In this document: one piece after another, positions 23,847-32,543 of the stretch | Numbering within the stretch: position 1 is the stretch's first letter | Layout: every line of letters starts with the position of its first letter | Assembly (NCBI GenBank): GCA_016716385.1 | Contig: JADJWL010000002.1 | Coordinates: 372,001 to 436,000, forward strand | Length of the DNA stretch: 64,000 nucleotides | Direction: 5' to 3' | From: Bryobacterales bacterium | GTDB lineage: Bacteria; Acidobacteriota; Terriglobia; Bryobacterales; Bryobacteraceae | Position numbers and translations under genes: made by a program | The notes under the pieces: model-generated | The model's input: only the letters and a program-made list of their open reading frames with translations | The model's database searches: none | What the model was told of the DNA's origin: nothing

Positions 23847-24380
23847 TCAGCGTCGCCACCTGCCTACCTCCTGCTCCGCTGCTTGAGGGCGCGCGGGTGG
23901 CGCTTGGGACACAATCACCGTCTTCGTCTTCGTCATGTACCGCCCCATCGAGAGCGCGCCGGATCCGCCGATGACCAGCGCCAGCAGTCCTGCAATGTAC
24001 AGCAGATTCACTTCGTAGCCGGGCAGTCCGAACTGGAGAAGGCCGTCCTCGGTCCGGCCCGTGATGTTGAGAAAACTGAAGCCGGCAGGCAAGTGCACCT
24101 TGACCATCGCCACCACCATGTTGGCCACGTTCAGTAGCGCTGCGAAGCTGACGAAGACTCCGAGGAGGATCGCCAGCCCGCCAAAGAACTCCACTGAGCC
24201 CACCACCCAGGCCATCAACCATGGAGCCGGAATCTCGAGATCCTCGAGCAATCCGCGAATCATCGCCTGTCCGCTCGAACTGAAGAGTTTTGGCGCGCCA
24301 TGGATCATCAGTCCGCAGCCAAGAACCAGGCGCAGCGGTAGCGGCGCCAGGGAACTCCGTTTTCCCGCTTCGACAGTCAT
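23847..24380 (-). CDS. DoxX family membrane protein
   Basis: The ATG at 24380 is preceded by a strong GGAGGAG, giving 177 residues. Hydrophobic stretches RLVLGCGLMIHGAPKLF, WVVGSVEFFGGLAILLGV, ALLNVANMVVAM and LLYIAGLLALVIGG are four membrane segments of the DoxX/quinol oxidase-like fold. Segment one with the HGAPKLF motif is typical. DoxX-type proteins are associated with redox-stress and sulfur metabolism, but this one lacks assigned partners. The C-terminal tail (QAPPARPQAAEQEVGRWRR) is soluble. Confidence 0.85.
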   Translation of the reverse strand: MTVEAGKRSSLAPLPLRLVLGCGLMIHGAPKLFSSSGQAMIRGLLEDLEIPAPWLMAWVVGSVEFFGGLAILLGVFVSFAALLNVANMVVAMVKVHLPAGFSFLNITGRTEDGLLQFGLPGYEVNLLYIAGLLALVIGGSGALSMGRYMTKTKTVIVSQAPPARPQAAEQEVGRWRR

Positions 24381-24539
24381 GCCACTCCTCCTCCACCCAA
24401 CGTGCCACCCGCGTGCGAGGCGACAGCACGCTGTTCTTTGCGATGGCCGGCTGTTGCTGAAACGGACCGGCCGCATTCATTTGGTTGCCTCGTCGAGCTC
24501 CCCATCTGCCTATGGCATTCGCGGACAGATACCGGAAGC

Positions 24540-24971
24540 TCAATGATTCGGCTTGGCCGAGCTGATCTCTCCAAGAACCGATGAACGATCGAGCCGCTGC
24601 GCCAGGTCTCCAAGCGAAATGATGCCCACTGCCTTCGACCCGTCGCTGACCAGCAGCCGCCGAACCGACTTGTCGCGCATCAGCGCGACCGCCCGGTCCA
24701 AGCCGTCATCCGGTGAACACCCTGACGGGTCGCGGCTGCAGATCTCGTCCAGCTTCGTGCTTTCCGGGTCCCTCCCGTCAGCAAGTGCCCGGATGACGAT
24801 GTCGCGATCCGTAACGATCCCGCACACGCCATTCCCGTCGGCGACCACGACGGCGCCTACGTCGGAATAGCGCATCGCCTTGGCTGCCTCACGAGCACTT
24901 GCCGATGGAGGCAGGCCGATAGGATTGGGCGTCATGACGTCGCGAACCCTGATTGTCGCTGTCTTCGCCAT
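24540..24971 (-). CDS. CBS-domain pair protein
   Basis: This 143-residue protein has two CBS domains and nothing else. The first spans about residues 10-65 (VRDVMTPNPIGLPPSASARE, VVVADGNGVCGIVTDRDIV), the second about 75-130 (ICSRDPSGCSPDDGLDRAVA, RRLLVSDGSKAVGIISLGDL). Such pairs bind adenosine nucleotides and sense cellular energy state. Free-standing pairs often cluster with stress proteins. It has a well-placed AGGAGG upstream (12 bases to the ATG, slightly far). It lies between DoxX and the TolB/TPR regulator, all on the minus strand. Confidence 0.9.
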   Translation of the reverse strand: MAKTATIRVRDVMTPNPIGLPPSASAREAAKAMRYSDVGAVVVADGNGVCGIVTDRDIVIRALADGRDPESTKLDEICSRDPSGCSPDDGLDRAVALMRDKSVRRLLVSDGSKAVGIISLGDLAQRLDRSSVLGEISSAKPNH

Positions 24972-25080
24972 TTGGTTTGTCCTCCTGGCTGTTAGATTTC
25001 AGAAGGCGTCGGCTTGTTTCGCCAGCTCGGTTGACCTCCATCACTCCGTAGCCGGAGATCGAGAGTGGCAGCGGTGTAGC

Positions 25081-26952
25081 TCAACTCGCGCCGACGGCAA
25101 CGTGCGGAGGATCGAGCGCCATTGCTTCCAGCAGTTTGGCCATCCGTGGATCGGTCTTGAGCGGATCGAAGACCGGGTCCACGGCCAGGTGGATGAGCCG
25201 CGAACAGCGCGCAACGCGTGCCCGGTCCAGCGCTGCAAAGGCTGCCTCGCGGTTCGACAGGCCAAGGTGGAGCATCGCCAGATGAACAGGCGACACGTAC
25301 CGCTTGGTCGCGAGCCGGCCGATCTCATTCACGACATCGAGCGCCTCTCTGTTCGTCCCGTTGCGCGCGAGGCAATAGCCATACGCACTCAGCGCATTCG
25401 GGTCGCCGTCAGACAACTCGACTGCCCGCCCGAACGCCTTCAGCGCGGGGACCAACAGGCCCTGCCTCTCCAGGGCAAAACCAAGGTAGTAATAGGCGAG
25501 TGGAAAGAAGACATCGACCTGGGCCGCTGCTTCGCATTGTTCGACGGCTTCCGGGTAGCGCCGTGCGAAGTAGAGAATCCGCGCCAGGTGCACCGCCACC
25601 GCCGGCGACGTGGGGTCCAGTTCTCGTGCTCTGGTGATCTGCAGCAGAGCTTCTTCCGTCCTGGCCTGAGGCGCAAGACAGAAGAGCGCGTACCACTGCG
25701 GGGTAGTGGCATGTCCAGGATCCAGTTCGAGTGCGCGCGAAAAACGGTGCTCGCTTGCGCGCCAGTCCCACTCGTGCGCCGCTTTGACGACCGCCAAGGA
25801 AGCGCTTGCGGGCCCCAGCTCTGGGTCGATCTCAAGCGCCTTGACCGCGGCCTTTGCCGCGTCCCGCCAACCCGGTCCCGGGGCGGCGAACCCCAGCCAC
25901 GCCCTCGTCACCTGGCATTCTGCGAGTCCAAGGTACGCGCGGGCGTACCGGGGATCCGTCGAGATCGCTTGCCGGAAATACCGGATCGCCTTCGCGAGCC
26001 CGGTTCGGTCGTTCCTCTTCCAGAAGGAGCGTCCGCGCAGGTAGAGTTGGTAGGCTCGCACGACCTTTGTGCCGAATCGAATGGCCGACCCGTTGACAAG
26101 GCGGTTGCTCAGTGTCCGGGCAACCGATCGCGAGATCTCCTCTTGCACGACGAAGACGTCGCCCAGCTTGCGTTCGTAGGTTTCCGCCCACAAATGGTAG
26201 CCGTTCCTGGTGTCAATGAGCTGGACGGCAATCCTCACCTTGTCGCGCGCTTTCCTCACGCTGCCTTCCAGCACCGCGCCAGCATTCAGCTGCTCTCCAA
26301 CCCGGCGAATGTCTGTTGAGGCGCCCTTATACTGCATGGAAGAGGTGCGCGAAACAACGTGAAGTCCCTCCACGTGGCTCAGCGCGTTCGTGAGTTCTTC
26401 GGTAATCCCATCGCAGAAATACTCCTGATCTCTTCGCGGGCTCAGATCAGCGAATGGTAGAACGGCGAGCGTGGCCGACCGCGGCGAAAGCCCCTCCGGG
26501 AAATCCAACGTGCCCCCAACCGGATTCGTTTTGTTGACCGCCGTGACGTCGGTCGCCACGTCGAACTGCGGTGCGTAGCTCCGCTTCGGAATGTGGATCC
26601 GGATCTCTTCATTCTGTCCTGAGGCTGACTCGTAGTATTCGCGGAGCTTCGCGCGAAGCCGTCCCGCCTCCACACGAACGATCGGGTCCAGCCGGGAGTC
26701 GAACGATGCGGGCTTGTCGAAGGCGCTGAGCGCGATCGAGTACTCCTTTAGTTCGTCGTGTCGTCCCTCCAGTGCCTGCTCCACCACATAACGCAGGAAC
26801 CTCTTCATTCGGCCGGAGCGTACGAAGCCATCACTGGCAAGAATTCGCTCGAGTTGCGCGAGTATTTGGCCCGCGTCGTGCTCGAATGGCGACCGGTTCG
26901 TTTCGCCCGAGGACTCGTGATCGACGAGGCCAACATCAGTCGAGGATCCCAC
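25081..26952 (-). CDS. TolB/FlgO-like and tetratricopeptide-repeat protein
   Basis: The frame starts near a TTG at 26973, but a GTG at 26952 lies four bases after AAAGGAGG. I choose the GTG (623 residues), and the start remains uncertain. N-terminal sequence includes FDSRLDPIVRVEAGRLRAKL, a conserved element found before TPR regions of predicted regulators. Next is a TolB-like (FlgO-like) domain, LAVLPFADLSPRRDQEYFCDGITEELTNAL, with VLEGSVRKARDKVRIAVQLID. Several TPR units follow, such as YARAYLGLAE and ALELDPGHATTPQWYALFC. This architecture occurs in adenylate-cyclase-like and CadC-like regulators, usually behind a DNA-binding or cyclase domain, but I see neither here. Divergent from an ECF sigma factor gene. 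Confidence 0.83.
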   Translation of the reverse strand: MGSSTDVGLVDHESSGETNRSPFEHDAGQILAQLERILASDGFVRSGRMKRFLRYVVEQALEGRHDELKEYSIALSAFDKPASFDSRLDPIVRVEAGRLRAKLREYYESASGQNEEIRIHIPKRSYAPQFDVATDVTAVNKTNPVGGTLDFPEGLSPRSATLAVLPFADLSPRRDQEYFCDGITEELTNALSHVEGLHVVSRTSSMQYKGASTDIRRVGEQLNAGAVLEGSVRKARDKVRIAVQLIDTRNGYHLWAETYERKLGDVFVVQEEISRSVARTLSNRLVNGSAIRFGTKVVRAYQLYLRGRSFWKRNDRTGLAKAIRYFRQAISTDPRYARAYLGLAECQVTRAWLGFAAPGPGWRDAAKAAVKALEIDPELGPASASLAVVKAAHEWDWRASEHRFSRALELDPGHATTPQWYALFCLAPQARTEEALLQITRARELDPTSPAVAVHLARILYFARRYPEAVEQCEAAAQVDVFFPLAYYYLGFALERQGLLVPALKAFGRAVELSDGDPNALSAYGYCLARNGTNREALDVVNEIGRLATKRYVSPVHLAMLHLGLSNREAAFAALDRARVARCSRLIHLAVDPVFDPLKTDPRMAKLLEAMALDPPHVAVGAS

Positions 26953-27161
26953 GACGCCTCCTTTCGACTCCAACCCCTCAGAGAGGTCTCCCCTAGCGGT
27001 TACGAACCGCGCGAAGCGCTAGCCAAACCGTCATTACGTATTATTAATCATACCACCGCGGGGCCCTCCTACGTGCTGCTCCGCCGTGTAACGTAAGATC
27101 GATCCGGGGCCTTGCCGTAACACACTTTTCCGCAGCTCCCCTCAGGGTTCAACCTGGAAAC

Positions 27162-27623
27162 GTGACGAGAAGGCAATTCGGAAACGCATACGAGTTCGGT
27201 CATCGGCGGACCATTGGCTTCCTGGTGTCGCGAGGAGTCTCTGAAGATCAGGCGCTGGAAACGGCGCAAGCAGCTTGGGTCCGCGGGCTGGAGTGTCTCC
27301 ACCAGGTCCGAGACGCCAGGAAAGCGGTGACCTGGGTCAACTCGATCGCCCTGAACCTTTATCGCAACCACGCGAAAAGGGATCTCCGGCTGGAAGAACT
27401 CCGCGAACTGCCCATTCGATCAGATCCGAACGTCGCCTCGATCGATGTCGGCAGGATGCTGGCGACCTGCAACCCGAGCGACCGCAGCTTGCTGAGGACG
27501 CGGTACCTCGAAGAGCGGGACATCGCTGAGATCGCAACTGCGTGCGGGTGCAGCCAGACGGCGGTACGGATTCGCCTCCTGCGGGCTCGCAGACGCCTGC
27601 GAGAGCGGGTTGAACGCCGCTAG
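27162..27623 (+). CDS. ECF-type RNA polymerase sigma factor
   Basis: This 153-residue protein starts at a GTG. Residues about 15-75 form a reduced sigma-2 domain (FGHRRTIGFLVSRGVSEDQA, AVTWVNSIALNLYRNHAKRD). Residues about 95-150 form a sigma-4 domain with the helix-turn-helix RTRYLEERDIAEIATACGC, then TAVRIRLLRARRRLRERV. The length is typical of small ECF sigma factors. No anti-sigma factor is adjacent. The next gene, a PRC-barrel protein, begins 24 bases later on the same strand and is a plausible target or cotranscribed partner. The divergent TolB/TPR regulator could share its promoter region. Confidence 0.85.
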   Translation: MTRRQFGNAYEFGHRRTIGFLVSRGVSEDQALETAQAAWVRGLECLHQVRDARKAVTWVNSIALNLYRNHAKRDLRLEELRELPIRSDPNVASIDVGRMLATCNPSDRSLLRTRYLEERDIAEIATACGCSQTAVRIRLLRARRRLRERVERR

Positions 27624-27647
27624 TGCTTGACTCGATCAGGAGGTTCC

Positions 27648-27968
27648 ATGGTTCATAGTGTGAAGAAGCTGTTGGGATACAAGATCCAAGCGACTGACGG
27701 GGACCTCGGTGAGGTACAAGATCTGTACTTCGACGATGCCGCCTGGGTGACCCGTTATCTGGTGGTCGATACGGGGAGTTGGTTGGCTGGACGTGAAGTG
27801 CTGATCTCTCCTGTTGGCGCCGGCAAACCGGATTGGGCCACTTCCGCAGTGTTGGTCTCGCTGACAAAGGCGCAGGTGGAGACCAGTCCGGCGATTGAAG
27901 CCGCCAAGCCCGTATCGCGCCAGTACGAGGAGAAGCTCAGTCAGCACTATGGCTGGCCGGTCTACTGA
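27648..27968 (+). pseudogene. PRC-barrel gene, N-terminal half, ending in an in-frame TGA
   Basis: The ATG at 27648 is preceded by AGGAGG. The 106-residue frame holds one PRC-barrel domain (LLGYKIQATDGDLGEVQDLYF, RYLVVDTGSWLAGREVLISP). It ends with GWPVY followed by TGA at 27966-27968. Sequence downstream stays open in the same frame into a second PRC domain that ends YGRPRYW, so a TGG-to-TGA change at the tryptophan position is the simplest explanation. Two-domain PRC proteins of this layout, about 250 residues, are familiar in Acidobacteriota and Proteobacteria. A nonsense mutation, a sequencing error, or a genuinely split protein are all possible. Confidence 0.7.
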
Positions 27969-27995
27969 CTGCACTACCCTGCGGCTCCGGCCAGC

Positions 27996-28412
27996 GTGGC
28001 GCCCATGACGCAGGCTGGAGCCGCGAGAGCCGTTGGGAAATCTGAGCAAACTCTGCGAACGGAAGGGGTAGAGACACACGGCGATCCCCATCTGCGAAGC
28101 GTCCGGGAAGTATCGGGGTACCGCATCCGGGCCGCCGACGGCGAAATCGGACGCGTGGCTGACTTCATCGTCGATACGGACGGCTGGGCAATCCGCTATC
28201 TGGTGGTTGACACACGAAACTGGCTGCCGGGGAGAAAGGTGCTCGTTGCTCCGCGATGGGTTCAATCGATCGACTGGGGAGACCGTTTGGTGCACGTCCG
28301 GCTCCACCGCGAGGACATTAAGAACAGCCCGGAATTCGATCCGAACGAACCGGTAAACAGAGAGTATGAGGCCAGGCTGTACGACTACTATGGGCGCCCG
28401 AGGTATTGGTGA
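27996..28412 (+). pseudogene. PRC-barrel gene, C-terminal half (same frame as the preceding half)
   Basis: The frame from a GTG at 27996 (or ATG at 28005) gives about 138 residues with a second PRC-barrel domain (VSGYRIRAADGEIGRVADFI, RYLVVDTRNWLPGRKVLVAP), then NREYEARLYDYYGRPRYW. No convincing ribosome-binding site precedes either start, which argues that it was part of one protein with the first half (joined length 254 residues plus the stop). Internal similarity between halves is high, pointing to ancient duplication. PRC-barrel domains bind or stabilise partners such as in photosynthetic reaction centres or in RNA metabolism. The function here is unknown. Confidence 0.7.
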
Positions 28413-28430
28413 CCAGGTAGCACTCGCCGA

Positions 28431-30815
28431 TCAGTGCGGCCAGCGCCAGTTTCTAATCTCCGGCATATCTTCACCGTGCTCGCGGATGTACTGCTTGTGC
28501 TCGATGCGTTTGTTGCGCAGCGACTGCTTGGCGTACGCCGCCACCGCTCCGAGCTTGGGCACGCGGTCGATCACGTCAGCCACAAGGTGGAAGCGGTCCA
28601 GATCGTTGAGCACCACCATGTCGAACGGCGTGGTCGTCGTGCCTTCTTCTTTGTAGCCGCGCACGTGCAGGTTCGGATGGTTGGTCCGCCGGTAGGTCAG
28701 ACGGTGAATCAGCCAGGGATAGCCGTGGTAGGCGAAGATCACCGGCTTGTTCGTCGTGAAGATCGTATCGAAATCCTTGTCCGACAGCCCGTGAGGATGC
28801 TCGGTCGCGGGCTGCAGCGTCATCAGGTCGACGACGTTCACGACGCGCACCTTCAGGTCCGGGAAGTACTCGCGCAGCATGGAGGCGGCTGCCAGCGTCT
28901 CCATGGTAGGGATATCGCCACAGCAGGCCAGCACAACGTCCGGCTCGTGTCCCTGATCGTTACTCGCCCACTCCCAGATCCCGAGGCCCGCTTCGCAGTG
29001 CTTGATGGCGGCGTCCATGTCCAGGTACTGCAGCGAGGGCTGCTTGCCCGCCACGATCACGTTGACGAAGTTGCGGCTGCGCAGGCAGTGGTCGGTCACC
29101 CAGAGCAGCGTGTTCGCGTCCGGCGGCAGGTAGACGCGGATCACGTCCGCTTTCTTGTTCACGACGTGGTCGATGAAGCCGGGATCCTGGTGGCTGAAGC
29201 CATTATGATCCTGCCGCCACACGTGCGACGTCAGCAGGTAGTTCAGCGACGCGATCGGGCGGCGCCACGGGATCTCGCGGGTCGTCTTGAGCCACTTGGC
29301 GTGCTGGTTGAACATCGAGTCGATGATGTGGATGAACGCCTCGTAGCAGGAGAAGAAGCCGTGGCGGCCGGTGAGCAGGTAGCCTTCGAGCCAGCCCTGG
29401 CAGGTATGCTCGCTGAGAATCTCCATCACGCGGCCTGAGGGGGACAGACCCTCGTCGAGGGGGCGGGACTCGGCCAGCCAGGTGCGCTCCGTCACCTCGA
29501 AGACGGCGCCGAGCCGGTTGGACTCGGTTTCGTCGGGACCGAAGAGACGGAAGTTGCGGTTCTCCGCGCTCAACGTCATGACGTCGCGGAGGAGCGCGCC
29601 CATCACCCGGGTCGCCTCGGCCTCGACGGCGCCCGGCTTCGGCACGTGGACCGCGTACTTGCGGAAGTCGGGCAGACGCAGGTCGCGAAGCAGGATGCCG
29701 CCATTGGCGTGGGGGTTGGCGCCCATCCGCCGGTCGCCGCGCGGGGCGAGTTCGGCCAGTTCAGGCAGCAGTCTGCCGTGGTCGTCGAAGAGCTCATCCG
29801 GCCGGTAGCCCCGCAGCCATTGCTCGAGTGCAGCCAGGTGGGAAGCGCTCTTGGCGAGTCCGGAGAGCGGCACCTGGTGCGACCGCCAGGATCCCTCCGT
29901 CTGCTTCCCGTCCACTGATTTCGGACCGGTCCAGCCTTTGGGTGTGTCCAGCACGATCAGCGGCCAGTGTGGCCGGTCTAGGACGCCTTCCTCACGCGCC
30001 CGGCGCTGGATCTCGCGAATCTCCGCCAGGACCGTCTCCAGGAGCGCAGCCGCCTCCTGGTGCATCGTCTCCGGATCGTCGCCAGCGAGAAAGTAGGGCT
30101 TGTAGCCGTGGCCCGTGAAGAAGCTCTCCAATTCGGCACGCGGAATACGGGCGAGAATGGTGGGGTTCGCGATCTTGTAGCCGTTCAGGTGGAGGATCGG
30201 CAGTACCGCGCCATCGCTCGCCGGATTCAGGAACTTGTTGGAGTGCCAGCTCGCGGCCAGCGGTCCGGTTTCGGCCTCGCCGTCCCCGATGACACAGGCC
30301 ACAATCAGGTCCGGATTGTCGAACGCCGCGCCGAACGCATGCGATAGCGCATAGCCCAGTTCTCCGCCCTCGTGGATCGATCCGGGCGTCTCCGGCGCGA
30401 CGTGGCTCGGTACGCCGCCGGGAAACGAGAACTGCTTGAACAGCCGGCGCATCCCTTCCTCGTCTTGCGAGACGTGGGGATAGACCTCGCTGTAGGAGCC
30501 TTCGAGGTAGGTATGCGCCACCAGGCTCGGTCCGCCGTGGCCGGGCCCGGTGATGAAGATCATGTCGAGATCGTACTTGCGGATGAGCCGGTTCAGGTGG
30601 ACGTAGAGAAAGTTCAACCCCGGCGACGTGCCCCAGTGGCCGAGAAGCCTGGGCTTGACGTGCTCGATCTTCAGCGGTTCCCGCAGCAGAGGGTTATCGA
30701 GCAGGTAGATCTGCCCGACAGACAGGTAGTTCGAAGCGCGCCAGTAGGCGTCGATCTTGCGCAGCTCGTCTTGATTCAGTGGTGACTGCTCCGTTTCGGC
30801 TGTGTGCGGGATCAT
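28431..30815 (-). CDS. xfp: Phosphoketolase (xylulose-5-phosphate/fructose-6-phosphate)
   Basis: This 794-residue ThDP enzyme has the full family length. Motifs are LLGHWGTSPGLNFLYVHLNR, TGPGHGGPSLVAHTYLEGSY, HEGGELGYALSHAFGAAFD, IGDGEAETGPLA (ThDP/Mg site) and NGFSHQDPGFIDHV with the catalytic His. It cleaves sugar phosphates with phosphate to acetyl phosphate plus erythrose-4-phosphate or glyceraldehyde-3-phosphate, an energy-conserving shunt. No phosphotransacetylase or acetate kinase gene is in the window, so the acetyl-phosphate outlet must be elsewhere. It lies 18 bases from the convergent PRC gene and is divergent from an outer-membrane protein gene. Confidence 0.94.
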   Translation of the reverse strand: MIPHTAETEQSPLNQDELRKIDAYWRASNYLSVGQIYLLDNPLLREPLKIEHVKPRLLGHWGTSPGLNFLYVHLNRLIRKYDLDMIFITGPGHGGPSLVAHTYLEGSYSEVYPHVSQDEEGMRRLFKQFSFPGGVPSHVAPETPGSIHEGGELGYALSHAFGAAFDNPDLIVACVIGDGEAETGPLAASWHSNKFLNPASDGAVLPILHLNGYKIANPTILARIPRAELESFFTGHGYKPYFLAGDDPETMHQEAAALLETVLAEIREIQRRAREEGVLDRPHWPLIVLDTPKGWTGPKSVDGKQTEGSWRSHQVPLSGLAKSASHLAALEQWLRGYRPDELFDDHGRLLPELAELAPRGDRRMGANPHANGGILLRDLRLPDFRKYAVHVPKPGAVEAEATRVMGALLRDVMTLSAENRNFRLFGPDETESNRLGAVFEVTERTWLAESRPLDEGLSPSGRVMEILSEHTCQGWLEGYLLTGRHGFFSCYEAFIHIIDSMFNQHAKWLKTTREIPWRRPIASLNYLLTSHVWRQDHNGFSHQDPGFIDHVVNKKADVIRVYLPPDANTLLWVTDHCLRSRNFVNVIVAGKQPSLQYLDMDAAIKHCEAGLGIWEWASNDQGHEPDVVLACCGDIPTMETLAAASMLREYFPDLKVRVVNVVDLMTLQPATEHPHGLSDKDFDTIFTTNKPVIFAYHGYPWLIHRLTYRRTNHPNLHVRGYKEEGTTTTPFDMVVLNDLDRFHLVADVIDRVPKLGAVAAYAKQSLRNKRIEHKQYIREHGEDMPEIRNWRWPH

Positions 30816-30836
30816 TCCACCAGCGTAGCAACTCGC

Positions 30837-30858
30837 CCTGTTGCAATTCAGTAACAGG
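30837..30858. promoter_or_regulatory. Dyad CCTGTT-N10-AACAGG in a divergent promoter region
   Basis: A 6-bp inverted repeat, CCTGTT (30837-30842) and AACAGG (30853-30858), separated by ten bases lies between the phosphoketolase gene and the outer-membrane barrel gene. Spacing fits a dimeric regulator site. No consensus for a known factor was recognised, and chance cannot be excluded. Confidence 0.3.
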
Positions 30859-30954
30859 CGCCACTCTGTCTCCGCGGCGGCACAGGCAGCCTGGCGCTAT
30901 ATCGAATGGAATCAATGGGATCAGCGCTGGCAGAGAAATTGCCTCGGAGCAGGC

Positions 30955-31632
30955 ATGACCTCATCTCGTCTTTGTGCCATCCTCGGCTGCCTGTTCCTGA
31001 CCCAGGGGATGTCCGCGCAACCGGTGGACTTTTCGATCGGTGCGCGAGCCGGGTTTTCATTCACGCAGAGGTACACCGACCAAACGAACCTCACGAGTGC
31101 CACCAGCGTCTTCCGCAGCGACTCGCAGCGCGCGATCTTCGGCCCCACCTTCGAAGCCGGCTTCAAGGAGCGGTTCGCGGTCGAATTCAGCCCCACCTAC
31201 CGTCAGGACGGATTCACGCTCTACAACGATTTCTCGGCGCGGCCACTTCCGCTGCCGCCGGGAAGCACCACACCGCTCAGCCAGTTCGTGCGGGACAACG
31301 GATTCACCTGGGATCTGCCGCTGGTGGGCAAGTACTACCTCGCCGGAAAGGACGCCCGCGTCCGGCCGTTCGTTGGGGCCGGGGCGTCGGCCACCCGGCA
31401 TCAGCGGACCGTGGAGATCTTCAGCCAGGTCCAGCCTGACGCCGCTCTGCGTCAGGCGCAGGCCTTACAATCCGAAAGCACCGAGTGGGGCTTCGGACCC
31501 GTGGTGAGCGGCGGGGTCAATCTGCGAAGCGGCCGGGTCTCCATCGTTCCGGAAGTGCGGTATCTCCGCGACAGCAGCGCCCCGCGCGGATCGAGGGACC
31601 GCGCCGAGGTGTTCGTGGGATTCCGGTTCTGA
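30955..31632 (+). CDS. Outer-membrane beta-barrel protein
   Basis: The ATG at 30955 is preceded by GGAG five bases upstream. The 225-residue protein has a signal peptide (LCAILGCLFLTQGMSAQP), then alternating hydrophobic segments such as GARAGFSFTQRYTDQT, FGPTFEAGFKERFAVEFSPT, PFVGAGASATRHQRT and GFGPVVSGGVNLR. The last strand ends VFVGFRF, the C-terminal Phe expected of BAM-assembled porin-like barrels. This resembles small OmpW/PorT-like eight-stranded barrels. Ligand or transport role is unknown. Confidence 0.75.
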   Translation: MTSSRLCAILGCLFLTQGMSAQPVDFSIGARAGFSFTQRYTDQTNLTSATSVFRSDSQRAIFGPTFEAGFKERFAVEFSPTYRQDGFTLYNDFSARPLPLPPGSTTPLSQFVRDNGFTWDLPLVGKYYLAGKDARVRPFVGAGASATRHQRTVEIFSQVQPDAALRQAQALQSESTEWGFGPVVSGGVNLRSGRVSIVPEVRYLRDSSAPRGSRDRAEVFVGFRF

Positions 31633-31648
31633 CGGCTCAGTGCCGGCG

Positions 31649-32524
31649 CTACTCATCGGAGCCTGCTTGGTGCGGTTCCACGTGGACCAGGACATCGGCA
31701 ACCCACGGCAGGGACGCCCGCAGACGCCTTCGGACGGCTCCCGCGATCTGATGCCCCTGATCGACGGACAGGGAAGGAGCCACTCCGACGTGCAGATCCA
31801 CGTGGTACTGCAAGCCGGTCTTGCGCGCAAACGCCTTCTCAACGTCGAGCACCCCGTCGACGCGCAGCGCCTCGGCGCGGATCTGCCGCACGAGTTCCGG
31901 CGAGGGCATCGCGTCGGTGAGGACGAGGCTGGCCGACCGGAGGATGCCGACTGCCGCCATCACCATGATCAGACCGACGGCGAATCCACCGAGGGAGTCG
32001 GCGGCGCGAAAACGCGACGGGTCCCAGACGGCGAGTCCGAGAGCGGCGGTTGCCGTCGCACCCGCCAGTACGTCCGTGAGATCGTTCCATCCATCCGCCA
32101 CGAGGGCCGCGCTGCCAATGCGGCGGCCCACGCGGAACTTCGCCCAAGAGAGCGCGGTCTTCACGACGATGGAAGCAGCCAGCGCCGCCAGACCCGCGGA
32201 GTGCGGCGGTGGACGGAGTGCGCCGAGAGTTCTCATGCTCTGCACACACACAGCGAGTCCGGCCACGGCCAGAAGCAGACCGACGAGCAGCCCTGAGAGA
32301 GATTCATAGCGGCCGTGTCCGTAGGGGTGATTGGCGTCTGCCGGCCGGGACGCCACCGCAAGACCGGCCCACACGATGCCGGACGCCAGCACGTCCCCGG
32401 CGAACTCAACACCGGCAGCCGTGACACTTACGGAACCGGTCAGCCATCCCGCGGAGAGGTTCGCGGCCGCCAGCCCTCCGCTGGCCAGAACCCCAACCGC
32501 TGCCAGCCTGCGTCCCGAATGCAC
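31649..32524 (-). CDS. Cation diffusion facilitator family transporter
   Basis: This 291-residue protein starts with GTG. It has about six membrane helices (residues about 5-160) and the HPYGHGRYES motif after helix three, which follows the CDF signature. The transport site is recognisable as GVEFAGDVL in helix two and DGWNDLTDVL in helix five (the HxxxD-type site is varied here). A cytosolic C-terminal domain (from about 205) contains YHVDLHVGVAPSL and VADVLVHVEPHQ. CDF exporters remove zinc, iron or manganese by proton antiport. Metal cannot be predicted. Convergent with the outer-membrane gene (16-base gap). Confidence 0.85.
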   Translation of the reverse strand: MHSGRRLAAVGVLASGGLAAANLSAGWLTGSVSVTAAGVEFAGDVLASGIVWAGLAVASRPADANHPYGHGRYESLSGLLVGLLLAVAGLAVCVQSMRTLGALRPPPHSAGLAALAASIVVKTALSWAKFRVGRRIGSAALVADGWNDLTDVLAGATATAALGLAVWDPSRFRAADSLGGFAVGLIMVMAAVGILRSASLVLTDAMPSPELVRQIRAEALRVDGVLDVEKAFARKTGLQYHVDLHVGVAPSLSVDQGHQIAGAVRRRLRASLPWVADVLVHVEPHQAGSDE

Positions 32525-32543
32525 GCTTGGCCCGGTCCCGCGG

